The notes below the pieces were generated by a model. The model was not told the DNA's origin. It ran no database searches and saw only the letters and a list, made by a program, of their open reading frames with translations. A stretch of DNA of 64,000 nt from Gavia stellata (Eukaryota > Chordata > Aves > Gaviiformes > Gaviidae): assembly GCF_030936135.1 (NCBI RefSeq), contig NC_082617.1, forward strand, positions 4,460,001 through 4,524,000, written 5' to 3'. Positions 48,272 to 59,600 of the stretch are shown here, in pieces. The translations under genes were made by a program, and so were the position numbers. Each line of letters starts with the position of its first letter. Within the stretch, counting starts at the first letter, position 1.

Positions 48272-48332
48272 CAATGCCGGCTATGCTTTCCCTGTTCCAC
48301 ATTTCCTTTCACATCTGCTTTAGCCGGCATTG
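48272..48332. repeat. Perfect 12-bp inverted repeat (hairpin), 37-base loop
   Basis: CAATGCCGGCTA at 48272-48283 is exactly complementary to TAGCCGGCATTG at 48321-48332. The stem is GC-containing and perfect. No transposon family is recognised, and an element remnant is possible. Confidence 0.6.
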
Positions 48333-48679
48333 GGCTATAACGCCAGCTAGATGCATTTGCCATCCTGATGTAGTTATGGTACTGGCTAGTACCACCTTGG
48401 TTGCCTTTAAAAGCGTGCCACTAATACTACAGGGTGTAAATGGCCTGTGGATTGAACAATAAATTAATTTCACACCACACAATCCATGGAAAGTTTAGGG
48501 GCAATAGACGGAAGGATGAGAATAAATTAATTTTCCTTTTACACTGGCATAAGTGAGTCAGTAAAAAAACGTTTTGCATTTTAACTGTCGAAAGCCACCG
48601 CAATATATTGAGCAGGGAGAGAGAGACAGAAAAAGCACAAGCGGGAGCGCATCGTGCTTTCTATACCATCCTTGCCTAT

Positions 48680-48860
48680 GGTCAATGCATTATTAACAGG
48701 GTATAAGCGCATCACAGACAGCCCTATCAATAGAACATCCTGTAGATAAAAGGGCCTATAAACAATGTATTAAATAGTTTGTGTCTATAGAAATGTATAA
48801 ATCAATTGGCTGTGTGTTGAACTATCTATTAAGCGTTAATAAGGGCCTTAGGACAGGAGC
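48680..48860. repeat. Possible ancient AT-rich repeat or conserved element
   Basis: A loosely repeated motif appears three times: TTAACAGGGTATAAG at 48693-48707, TAAAAGGGCCTATAA at 48747-48761, and TTAATAAGGGCCTTA at 48836-48850. It recalls old MITE-like repeats rich in TTAATAAGGGC and TATAAAC, but I cannot name the family. Confidence 0.3.
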
Positions 48861-50702
48861 AACCCATAAAGGCAGGGAACGGCGGGCGGCTCGCTCCTGT
48901 TGGGCTGGGCTGCGTTTGCCGAGCTCAGCCCCGTTCCTCTTGCACGTGCACAACCACCCGAGTGCGATCAATTGAAATACACAGTCAAAACAACAGTTTC
49001 TATATCCAGTTTACGTGTCTGTCTGGAAATCAATCGCTAAGGAGAGGGAGAGGGGAAAAAAAAAAATCAATAGATGCGTTGAACAAGGGCTGAAGACACT
49101 GTCCTGCGAGATGGCAACAGGGCTTGTGGCCACCAGCAAATGTTAAATCTGGCTGAGACCTAGGAAGGAAGGCAGCTTTAATATCTCAGCCCCGTAGCGG
49201 TGACGCCGGTCGCCTTGCTGTGCAGTGACCAGCCCAGGGAGCCTCATGACACACTCCAAGTCACCCAGCCTGGCCCACGTGCTGAAGTGACTGCGAGGCA
49301 CTTGTGACACCAGATGTGGTTCCTGTTGGCTGCATTAAATCAAAAGGAGCTGACTGCATTAATTATATATGAAAGCTGAGGAAATACTGGTCTGAATTCA
49401 TACGGCAAAGTCCTCTTCCAGCTGAAAGCCACAGCTTCTCAAAAATATGGCATTGGTAATTGTGGTAATGGGAAAATGAAGCTGGTTGTTAGCAACTTTG
49501 AACAATTTGGACAAAAAGAGACAGAGGCTTTAAAAAAGCTTCCATAGAAAGACTGGAATATAAAGGAAACTACTCACAAGTATAAAAGAAAAGTTCTTTC
49601 CATGTAAGCAAGGGTGTCTGAAGATCAAATAAACGTTCAGGTGCGTACGCTGGCAGATGGGTGCCCACGTGGTTGTTTGTACACACAGACATGGAGACAC
49701 ATGGACACACTCACAAACCCAGCAAGCCCGTTGCGGTCCAACACCATCTTTTCCTGGGCTTTTCCGTCCCACTTACTCAGTTTTTTAGTTTCTAAGACAC
49801 ACACCTGGGAGATGAAGAAAAGCGAGCAGCTCCCAAGCCAGAATTTTTCTTTTTGCTGCTCATTAAGTACCACAGCACTACGATGGCCCCACATTTTCCC
49901 TCTGCCCTGAATTGGAATAACCGCTGCCTACATCATTCAAGTCAACAACTGGCCTAAATTCTCTGATAAAATGCAGCCAAAGGGCCAGGGTCTTAAATTT
50001 TTCTTAAGTACAAGTGAGGCAACACTGTGTCAAAATAGTTTTAAAGGTCTTGAGAATCTTTTGGCTGACTTCTCTCGGGCCTGGGGAGGATTGTTAGTGG
50101 TTAAAAACAGCTTTCACAAAATCAGTATTTTTTTATTTTTTTTTGCAGACAGATAAAGTTATTCACAACTTTTTGATCACTTTAGGACTGATGAATGAAG
50201 AACGAGTCCAAACAGCAACATGGTCACTTCTAGCCATCCCCTGCCCCACTCTTAAGATGTTACCTGCCAGTTTACCTGTATATACCTGCTCCTCCACTCG
50301 CATAGTTTTTTAAAGAAGCGTAACAGCCCCATATCTAAGCTGCTACCCTTTATCATCATCCAGCCCAGAGGGATGAACTGACTTACGCTTCAGGTTTGTT
50401 GGCATTTTTGATGTAAGAGTTGAAATATGGGGATGGGTCTGGCTGAACTTCAAAGCCCAGGTCTGTCTTTGGGCGCTCACCTTGTAGCACAGACGTGCTC
50501 AAAATAAGTAGGTTCTTTTCAAAATATCACCCTAATAACACAGTCTTTCCCAAGCCCTGATGCCGCTGTGCCTCCATAAGAAGGCACGAAGGCTCTACGC
50601 CACAGCAGCTGCTAAATGGACTTGGAGAGACGGGAGGGTGGGCAGGAGCAGGAAAGGGAAAAGGACTCCTTTTATTGCACACTTCTTTATTAATACTGCA
50701 AT

Positions 50703-50993
50703 GAATCACAGAATCATTAAGGTTGGAAAAGACCTGTAAGATCATCAGGTCCAACCATCAACCCAACCCCACCATGTCCACTAAACCATGTCCCGCAGTG
50801 CCACGGCCACATGTTTTTTGAACATCTCCAGTGACGGTGACTCCACCACCTCCCTGGGCAGCCTGTTCCAATGCTTCACCGCTCTCTCAGTAAAGAAATT
50901 TTTCCTAATATCCAGCCTAAACCTCTCCTGGTGCAACTTGAGGCCACTTCTTCTTGTCCTATCGCTTGTCACTTGGGAGAAGAGACCAACACC
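50703..50993 (-). mobile_element. CR1 LINE, 5'-truncated 3' end
   Basis: The plus strand starts tcacagaatcattaaggttg and runs through the CR1 3'-end landmarks in reverse: gtccaaccatcaacccaacc, ctaaaccatgtcccgcagtg, then actccaccacctccctggg. It stops abruptly in the segment agaagagaccaacacc. On the minus strand it still encodes the last residues of the CR1 reverse-transcriptase ORF ([12 protein letters not shown], then [14 protein letters not shown]). This is a dead 5'-truncated copy without promoter or full ORF. The 3'-end variant GATCTTACAGGTC is shared with the copy at 53829-54162, so the two belong to the same subfamily. Confidence 0.95.
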
Positions 50994-53828
50994 CATGGCT
51001 CAAACTTTCCATCCAAGCATTTAAAGCCTCTGACCCCGCAGCACCACATGAAATGCCAAAGCTGAAGCACACTGGACTGACTCAAACCGTTCCTCGAAGC
51101 CTTTGCAGCCCCTGGTGCCTGGGAGCTGCTGAGAGCCCTTTGGGCACAGCCTTACCCGCCCCAGCCCCAGCTGAGCGCTGTGAATGGCACTTTTATGTCC
51201 CCCCCCACCATGGTGAGACTATGTGACATGGACCCTCCTGGCTTAATGTCACGGCCACCAACATTGGGGGAAGCAGACAGGCCAAGTGTGCTTAGAAAAA
51301 AAAACAGAAACCTTTTCCTTTGCATCTTGCAGTGCACAAATTGATTCATGATGGTGATGCTCAGCTTCTGAAGAGTTCATCCTGCCTCTGGCCCAGCAGA
51401 TACAACGTGCAGTTTACACCCTCTCAGTGCAACAAGGTGTGAGCTGGCAGGCCACCGAGGCATCTGTCACATCACATGGCATTGTCATGGCTAAGTATTA
51501 GTGTTACTGCAAGGCTTTGTCCAACCCAGGCACCCCTTCCCACGATGGAGGGGACCGGGGCTGTCCATGCTGAACAGCCTCTGGCAGTCCCTTGGCTTCT
51601 TCCCCAGCCTCAGCAGAGCCTGCCTCATCCCACCAAGCAGAAATTAAAAAAAAAAAGGAAAAAAAAAGAGGAAAAGCAGAAACCAAACAAATAAATAAAG
51701 GAGCAAATGCAGCACTTGACTCCGGAGGCCTTTGCCGTGGGAAGAAGCTGTCCCAAAGCAGTGTGTCATCAGCGGCACAGCAACCCAAACAATCAGCCCC
51801 TCTGTGCACCGTGCCAGCTGCAGCCCGGCCTGGGACGAGGGCGGTGGGGAACAATGGCCGTTGGGACAATGGGGATTGTTCGGGGCCGCTCTGCTCCTCG
51901 GGAGGGGACAGCCCCATGCAGCCCTGGGAGGGGACTTGCGGCTGTCACCAGCTCTGAGCTGCCAAACAAGTGGCAGATTTGGGGTGCCCTTAAGAAGGGT
52001 GTGTGCTGGGAGGTTCAAGGGATGCTGAAAGTGGGAGTGAGTATGTTTGTTAAAAGGAAGAGTGGGAACACACGTATGGTGAAGAGTGAGCAGCCTCTGC
52101 AGAGAAACCACCTCCTGGTGCTGAGCTGGAGTTTATGGGGTGCGGGGGGGGTGCGTGGATGGTGGGATTGGGGCCAGGCTGCACAGGGAGCAGCGGACGC
52201 CCTGCTCGCACCCATGGCTGCTCTGTCAATGCTGTTACTGCACGTGCACTCACTCCAAAGGCACGTGGAAGAGGTTGCTCCTTTTGACCTCAACTCATCC
52301 TAAAGCTGGTGACTCCGTCCAGGAGCCGCTGCTGTCAGGTTACCCTTCTCTGCTTCACGCCATCAGGCAAATAACTTCAGCTTTGCAAATGGATGTGGGT
52401 CTTTTATCTATCAAACCTGGATGATGGTATCTTTTTGCCCCTCTCCCCACTCACTTTCCATGTTTCATCCACCCCTTGGTGCTCTGTCCACCCGTTGGCC
52501 CCTGCTCCGCCAAGCCCGGCCGGTGGCACAGTGATGTCGGGGTACGGGTTGGCAAGAGGCACCAGCTCCTGGGGCAGCAGCAACTCGCTTTGGAGCAAGG
52601 ACCCCTTTTCCCTAAGGGAGCCAGCGGAATTGGGGTGGGGGGTGGGGGGGGTGGGGGTGTGTGTGGAGGGGTGCGCACACACACACTGCGGGGCACAGGT
52701 CCATCTGCCAGCATTGCCAGGCTGTGACTACTACTGTTTATCTTGAAAGCCGGAGGGTTACATTCTCCAAAGTTTCCAGGGAGAAAATACAGACCCTTCC
52801 TTTCAGCTGCGCACCGGGGGATGTGTAACCTCGACAAATTCCTCGGTTTTGTTTGGCTTGGGTACGCCGCGCCGGGTAGCATCACCAGCCAGAGGCTCTT
52901 CTGGCTTTGATCTGGGAGCTAGGTGTGCTTCTTGACAGGTTAATAGCCGTCAAACTCCGCAGCCTTCCTGCCCGGAGTCTAGACTCTTCCACCTGCTGTG
53001 TACATATTAACACAGGCTTACACACAACTCGCTCTGTATACGTACCCGTACGCAACAGCCAGCCTCACCAAGGATGCAAAGCGAAGCTCTTCAGTGGCCT
53101 TCCAAGGTAAGCAGCAAGAATTAAGCCCCTGGTCTTTGCAGCGCGGAGCCGGGGGGACAGCCAGCCTGTCCTTGTGCTGCTCCTATTTTGTTCCCAGCAG
53201 AAATTAGGGCTACCAGAGTTGCAGGTCTCCTTTCCATCGCTGCCTGCAGCAAAACGGCCCCACGCTGCGGGCTTTGCCTCGTCCCCCTGAGCTCTGTCAA
53301 GGCAGGGTGCTGGGATGGGTATCCCAGGTACAAAAAATACCACTGTGGGGGAGCTCACTGTAACAGAGTGGAGAAAAACAGGGCATCCAGCCAGCCGCCC
53401 TGTATTTTGGCTGGCATCTCCTATTCCCAACACCTAGCACTACACTCATGATGGTCAGGAATCCCATGAGTAGCATTAGCCCTGTCACACCTTCGATTGC
53501 CTCCAGTCCCGTCAACAGCGTTACAGAAAACACAAGCAATTTGTCCATCAGGTCAGTCAACACCGGCTCTCGCCTGCAGTGAAACCGCAGAGCTGCTCCC
53601 CATCACAGCACACACTGCACGGGGCTTTCAAGAGAAATGAATCATCTCTGAGCAAAACCAAACAAAAACAAAATAAAACACCATGTTTGTAGAATACAGG
53701 GAAAGGCACGGCTGCAGGCCAGAGCCTTGAGAAAACAAGACGGATTCAAAGCACCTGGAGGTGCATCCAGTGCTAGCAGCAACACGCCGTCGGGCCGGGA
53801 CCGGCCGATCTCTGTGCAGTTGCTGTTG
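50994..53828. other. Intergenic region between the two CR1 copies
   Basis: No gene is recognised. It holds a short A-rich stretch at 51645-51700 and a G-rich, quadruplex-prone tract followed by a CA run at 52632-52686. Open frames on both strands at 51504-52303 lack recognisable domains. Confidence 0.7.
52632..52686 (+). repeat. G-run tract followed by (GC)(AC) run
   Basis: Successive G blocks of 4, 6, 8 and 5 separated by single T, then gtgtgtgtggaggggtgcgc and acacacacac. This is a strong match to the pattern for an intramolecular G-quadruplex. Confidence 0.7.
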
Positions 53829-54162
53829 GCTCTCTACAATTACCTGAAAGGGGGTTGCAGAGAGGTGGTGTTGGTTTCTTCTCCCAAGTGGGAAGTGATA
53901 GGACAAGAGGAAATGGCCTCAAGTTGTTCCAGGGGAGGTTTAGGCTGGATATTAGGAAAAATTTCTTTACTGAGAGAGTGGTGAAGCACTGGAAGAGGCT
54001 GCCCAGGGAGGTGGTGGAGTCACCATCCCTGGAGGTGTTTAAGGAATGTGTGGACGTGGCACTGCGGGACATGGTTTAGTGGGCACGGTGGGGTTGGGTT
54101 GATGGTTGGACTTGATGATCTTACAGGTCTTTTCCAACCTTAGTGATTCTGTCATTCCGTGA
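53829..54162 (+). mobile_element. CR1 LINE, 5'-truncated 3' end
   Basis: It begins near gctctctacaattacctg and continues through the standard CR1 3' segment: gtgataggacaagaggaaat, ggctggatattaggaaaaat, ggtggtggagtcaccatccc, then ggttgatggttggac. It ends in the degenerate octamer repeats gattctgtcattccgtgat. On the plus strand it encodes the end of the CR1 ORF2 ([12 protein letters not shown], then [14 protein letters not shown]). It is about 40 bases longer at the 5' side than the copy at 50703-50993 and lies in the opposite orientation. Confidence 0.95.
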
Positions 54163-55759
54163 TCAGTCCCATCAGTGGCTCCAAAGAGAGACTTAGGGGG
54201 TTTTCACCCCCACAGCAGTGCGTATACCGTGTCATGGCAGCACATGAAATGAGTGGCTTGGTGTAACACTGCGGTGCCAGAAACACCAGTCCAGGCACCG
54301 GCTGAGACGCCTGCACATTTGCACTTCAAGGGTTTTGCTGTGTTTTGTTTTACACAATAGCAAAGCTGAACAAATATTGCCTCACCTCCTCCCAGAACAG
54401 TGTCTCCTGCTCTGGGAGGTGCAAGATCTGTGAGCTCCAGTCTCTCTGCGGCTCACACTCCTGCTTCAGGCCTGGCTGGTGCATGGGGTGTTGGACGGGT
54501 GCTGAGACCTGCGCTGGGGCTCGGCAGCTCCAGCCAAGCAAATGCAAAGTCTACGTTTGTCTGCAGTAAGTCATGCCATCTCCTTCATTCCCACAACCAA
54601 GCTCCGTGGCCACCAGCCACCTCCGAAAGGCAAAGGGGTGGTTAACGGGCAGCAGCAGTGCTGGGGGCTGAGAGAGGTTCTAACACATATGGCATTGTTG
54701 TCCCTCCATGGCCCTCGTGCTCAGTGCTGTACAAGCCTCAGCAACACAGTGGCCATAGCCCAGATCCCTCAGTGCCACTGTCCTCTCCCTCTCCGTCAGA
54801 AAAAGGGATTTAGCTTAAAAATTAAGACCTCAGGCAACCTGCAATGCTTTGGCGCTTGCTCCACAGCTGCTACGTCAAGGCAAAGTTTTCTGTGAACTCC
54901 AGCGGGACTTTGACCGGGTACTGGAGGCCTTCCCAACGTGCAACATCAACGTGGCTCACGACAAATGAAGAGACATAACCAAAGAGGGTGGAAAAAAAGA
55001 GCCGTTTGGGAGAAACGATCGGAATTATTTGAGTGGGTGCAAATCAGGCAAATAGGTTTAGCTCAAGAAGAAAAAGGTCTCTGGCTGAACTTCCTCCACA
55101 TCAAATCCTGCACCTTTGTTTGGTTTCAAAACATTTTCATTTTGAAACTCACCTTCTGCTTGTTTGCTTTTACGTTAAAGGGTTAAATAACCTGAAAAAA
55201 CTAAGAACTATTTGCTTTGGGCTGACTAAACTGATTCATTCAACCCACACTGCTCCCTTTTGCCCCTCCAGGTTTGTTGTTTTGCTTTAAAAAGAAAAAG
55301 CAATAGCTTTGAGCTGATCTGATTTTTGAGTTTTTTTCCCCCTCTCACCCTCCCGCACTTTTTGGTTTGGCTACCAGGCTGAGAAATCCATTACCCACAG
55401 GGCTCCCGAGCCAGCCTAACCCACATCTGACAGTAAAAGAAACCAGATTCTCCATGTCTTTTTAGCCCCTGGCTTCCTTCTTGGGCTTTCCCACACGCCT
55501 CCAACTCCCACCGGGGCCAGTGGCCGAGCTGGGTGTTGGGGAGGGAGAGGACCCTACGCAGAGAGGCTGCACTTTCCCCTCCTCTCCACATATCCAGCTC
55601 TTGGGGTCAGCACCGGTTTCCAGATACGGCCCCTCATCTCAGCCACATCCCAGCACCGGGGACAGCCGTGGGGTGATGCCCTCTCCGGCCCTGAAACCCT
55701 ACGAACGCCCAAGCGGCGGTGAGACAGTGTCAGGAAGAAACACCAAGGAGGCAGCGAAG
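54163..55759. other. Intergenic region up to the ASTN2 3' end
   Basis: No gene, RNA or further repeat is recognised. The sequence is of ordinary composition with a T-rich stretch near 55330-55345. Confidence 0.7.
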
Positions 55760-55777
55760 ATGGACTTAATATGAATC

Positions 55778-55783
55778 TTTAAT
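55778..55783 (-). promoter_or_regulatory. ASTN2: Candidate ASTN2 poly(A) signal ATTAAA
   Basis: The minus strand reads ctgtgcattaaagattcat and then attaagtcc. ATTAAA is the commonest variant hexamer. No canonical AATAAA lies between it and the stop codon on this strand. Confidence 0.4.
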
Positions 55784-56000
55784 GCACAGAACAAGCTGCC
55801 GGGAGCCTTGCGAACGAAGGCTGCGCACGGAGCCGCTCCGTCGACTCGGAGTGGTACAAAAGCCCAGCTTGCCTGCAGCGTCCCGGCACCTGCCTGGCAT
55901 CCCCCTCCGGGACCTGGGCTGGCAGCGTGGTGTCACCGGCCACCGCGCCACCTCCTCCTGGCGTCCTCGGCTGCCACGGCACCGGGGCCCCTCGCCCCAC

Positions 56001-56045
56001 AGCTCCTGCCCGGTGGCAGGGCAGGCAGGGCAGGCAGGGAGGGGC
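56001..56045. repeat. Short GCAGG tandem array
   Basis: Repeated gcagg/gcagggcagg units (ggcagggcaggcagggcagg), about 30 bases, in the predicted ASTN2 3' UTR. Confidence 0.6.
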
Positions 56046-56190
56046 TCACCCTGTGCCCAGCAGCTCCCCTCTTGCCTGGCCCTGGCCTCAAGCGGGTATC
56101 TCCTCCTCCCAGGGTTTTGGAGCGTGTAGTCCAGGAAATTCAGTAAGAAAAGATTAAAAAGGAGAGGCTTTAATGCGGAGTCAAATTAGG

Positions 56191-56245
56191 TAATTTCTTT
56201 TTTTTTTTTCCTCTTGAAAAATTAAAAAAAAAAGGAAAAGAAATT
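56191..56245 (-). repeat. A/T-rich inverted repeat in the predicted ASTN2 3' UTR
   Basis: TAATTTCTTTT (56191-56201) is the exact complement of AAAAGAAATTA (56235-56245). The intervening T12 and A10 runs can extend the stem. It could fold in the RNA. Confidence 0.55.
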
Positions 56246-56433
56246 AAAGTCCAACTTGCTGATTTCTTGTTTCTCTGCTGTCTGCGTGAGAAAGTCCTGT
56301 TTGGCCTCGCTGTCCCCTTCCACCCCCTCCGAACACCACCCGACCCCAAACCCCACCAGCCACTCAGCACATCACGAGTCCTCGACTCCTTGGAGTCCCT
56401 TTGCCTCCCACAGCTCCAGGCCCGCACCTTCCC

Positions 56434-56671
56434 TCACCGCCCCTTGGACTCCCCGTACGTGTTGCGCAGCATGGAGACCATCTTCTCCTCGCACGTTACT
56501 TTGGTGTCCTTTAGGATGCTGTACCAGACCATGCCGGGCGGCCGGACTTCTTCGCTGCGGCAGAACAAGTAGGGCATGGTCTCGGTGCGGCTCTGGATGT
56601 AGGCACTGCGTAGCAGGGTCGAGCAGTGACTGCTGACCTTCTCCAGCCTCCTCAGGATCAGGTGTGCCTTC
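56434..56671 (-). CDS. ASTN2: ASTN2 terminal coding exon
   Basis: The acceptor is cccctccag on the minus strand, just above 56671. The first base completes an Arg codon, followed by [16 protein letters not shown] and 62 more residues to NTYGESKGR and TGA (56434-56436). The exon includes [20 protein letters not shown] and CEEKMVSM, which are strongly conserved in astrotactins. An open frame continues upstream of the acceptor to 56787 in the intron, but that part ([13 protein letters not shown]) does not belong to the family, so the spliced start is preferred. Confidence 0.95.
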
Positions 56672-59600
56672 CTGGAGGGGACAAACAGATAGAGACAGAG
56701 CAGGGGGGGCAATGCAAAGAGGAGACCAGGAGCCAGGACTTTGGGGTTCCACCACCAGCTCTGTCCTGTGACAAGAATGGACGACACCCATTGCCTAAGA
56801 CATTGTCTTTCAAGTGAAGAGAAGCTCTGTTTTGCCCAAAGGTTCTGGGTATATCTGCTATTTCACAGCACCAGGTCAACAGGGCTGGAGGGACCTCAAG
56901 TCTGACCCACTACAGCACCTTGGGTGCCCTGGGGACATGGTCTGCCACTGGCTAGATGGTCACCACCACCACCATGTGCTCCTGGCAGGCTCCAGCGCAT
57001 GTGCTGGCCCCCACACACCCTGGTGAGACCCCCAGCACCTCACTGCTCCCGACCGATGAGCCCAGCCCTCCCTTTCCTGTTTTCCCAAGTCTCCAGGAGG
57101 CAAATGGCCCAAAAGGACTGACACTAGAAGAGCGAGGAATAAAAGCACAACACATTAAGACAAAACAAAATAAACCCGTAAGAAACCAAGAATCCCCTCG
57201 TGGGAGTCTGCAAAGTGCTAAATCAAACAAAGGGAGGGGAAGAGGGTTTACTTCAGTGGTCTGAAAGTCTCAAGATCACAGATTATTTCCTCTCCCTCTG
57301 GTGCCACAGGAAAGCTCTGGATTCGGGGCTAGGGGATTTCGCAGTTCCTGCAGGAATGTAAATTCCCGATAATGATATGTCAGGGGCAGCACTGTCAGTC
57401 AGCGAGGCATAAACATGGGGATTATTTGATTATGAAAGCTGAGTGGTCTTTCAGCCCGGGCTGTGAGCTCCCAGCCGGGCGGGGGGAGCACTGGGAGCCC
57501 GATGCGGCCACACACCCGCACCCGGGGATGGGACACCGGGGAATGGCTGGCCAGAGTCACCCCAGTGCCAGAGCAGAGGGCAGAGGCAGCGACAGGAGGC
57601 AAGAGGGCAACCCGGCATCCCCAGCCGGCTACAGACCTCTCCCTCTGGAGCGGAAAGACTGGATGAAAGGCTGTAGGAAACCACTGCTCCTCAGGGCTGC
57701 AGGCGGAAAACCTCCCCCTCCTCCCCGGGGGTGACAGGCTCAGGGTTGGCTTTCCAGGGGAAGGGAAGAGCAAGGGGAGTTGGCCCTTCTTGGGACAACA
57801 CTACATGGTATCCGCATATTGATTTAATCTATAAAGATAAGCATGACTACGCCATTTGAGCCTTATTAGCTATACACACAAATATATAATAATGATGTCA
57901 CGGGCTGAGCTGTGCCCGGCTCTGACAGAATACCTCTACTCATGCTACTCACCATAGCAGCCACCTGACCTTCTACAGCATCTGGTGCTCCCACTGAGCG
58001 TCAAGACCTGACACACTGCCAAGAACAGGTCCTTCGCTGCTGGATGCCTGCCGCCAAGAAGTTATGAAATTCTATGATGGCATTAGATGCTTTCAGTAAC
58101 GACTGACTGATTAAAGCTAAGCTCAGCAGCAAAGCAAAGTCTGTAGTGACTGCCACGACAGTTAACAAACCTCAGCAAATCACGGTCACTGGTGCTGGAA
58201 GGGACCAAAAGGCATCATCTGTGCCATTTCCTTGCTGGGAGCAACCTGCCCTGATGAATAGCTGCCTAACCTGTTCTTAGAGCCAAGAGTTGGCAACTCT
58301 TCCCGTGCTCACCAAATTGTTTCTTGACTTCTGTGCTGATTCTCCCTTTTTTTTGAGGGAAGGCTGAGCAAGCACAGGGCCCGTGGTCAGCTCATAGACT
58401 TTTGTGTGAGCTGATGGTGCTCAGGAGCAGAGCATGTAGCCAGAACACCCTCCTCCTCAAAAAGGGTAACTATCATCTCTCTAAGGCCATAGCTCCATGG
58501 TCACCCTTGCTTATCATAAATCATCTCTACTGCCAAAAGGGTATTGGCCCCTCCCCAGCTTGTCCCTGCCCATTTGCTTGCGCTGGTGCAGGTGTCCATG
58601 GAGCCAGCACGGGGAAGTTGTCCAACCAAAGGCCAACCAAGCAACCCATGGAGTTTCCCTCAGATTGGTTTCCACTCCAGCTCACCACAAGGCCTTCCCC
58701 AGCCATAGCAAGAGGGGAGTGACAATGAGCGGCCATGACCAGCCCCCGAGGCAAACCCCAGTGGTGGGTAACCCAACTTGGCCCTAACCGAGACAAGGGG
58801 TGGGCTCCCCAGCACACACCTACACATGCCTGCTGGCCAAGCTCTTCTCTTCCTCTCCTCCCTTCTCACCACTTCACCCTTCTCCTTCCCTCCATAGCTT
58901 TCTTCATCGACGTCTCACTTCTCCCCTGCACAACCTGCTCATTCCTTTGCCTCCATTTCCCTTCGCCTACTCTACCTTCCCATTACTTGCTCCACCATAC
59001 TTCCATGATCTTCTGGATTTTGCTAAAAGTCACCACGTTGTCCTTGCTTCCTGATACATACTCACGTCTCTTATTCAGGCAAACATTCCTATGTGGGAGG
59101 GGCAGCTCGAGGTGGCAAGAAGTCCTGGAGTCAACCCATGCAGACCAGCTGATGTCTCATGTGCTGTGCTCCTCGTGGAGCAGGTCTCTCTACACCTGCT
59201 GCATCTGCAGTTGTGCTTGATGCAGTTGGCCCCAGGAAAGTATCGATGTTTACGGACGGGATGCAGCACAGCCCTACAAGGATGCTGACAACACACTGCA
59301 CTGTGGTCAAGGAGGAGACAGGGTATTGGGGAGGGAAGGAATCGGGCCCCTCGCTTTCAGTGTCCAGTGCCAAAGCCCCAGTTTTGATGGGTTTCACCAC
59401 TTTGAGTCATTTATTTTAGTGGGGTAATGAAGTCATGTGTAAATGTTAGATTTAGCTTTCGGCTGTCAGCTGTTCCCTCTTAAAAAAAATAAGGAGAAAG
59501 AGAGACAGAGCGGGCAAGGGGAGGGGTGAGAAAGAGAGAGAGGCTTTCTGGTGAAGGCTGGGTAATAAATTACAGGAGCAGTTCTTGGGCTGCCAATTTA

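Larger units (their letters stand above)
46256..50702. other. Intergenic region downstream of PAPPA
   Basis: No gene is recognised. It holds a GC/CpG-rich patch at about 46545-46660, a CA/CATA microsatellite at 47281-47306, a GC-rich stretch at 47600-47960, a 12-bp hairpin at 48272-48332 and an AT-rich possibly ancient element at 48680-48860. Confidence 0.75.
55760..56433 (-). other. ASTN2: ASTN2 3' untranslated region (predicted)
   Basis: Downstream of the TGA on the minus strand. Its end is placed just after the ATTAAA at 55778-55783, giving about 670 bases. It includes a GC-rich part (55790-56060), a second ATTAAA at 56169-56174 and an A/T-rich inverted repeat at 56191-56245. The end could also be at the upstream ATTAAA or further downstream. 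Confidence 0.5.

Noticed and set aside
50781..50996. Short frame encoding [12 protein letters not shown] and [11 protein letters not shown]
   Set aside because: This is the tail of the CR1 reverse-transcriptase ORF in a 5'-truncated, dead copy, not a host gene.
51504..52303. Overlapping open frames of 137-198 codons on both strands
   Set aside because: GC-rich sequence yields open frames in several frames at once. None resembles a protein family, and they include a simple A-rich run at 51645-51700.
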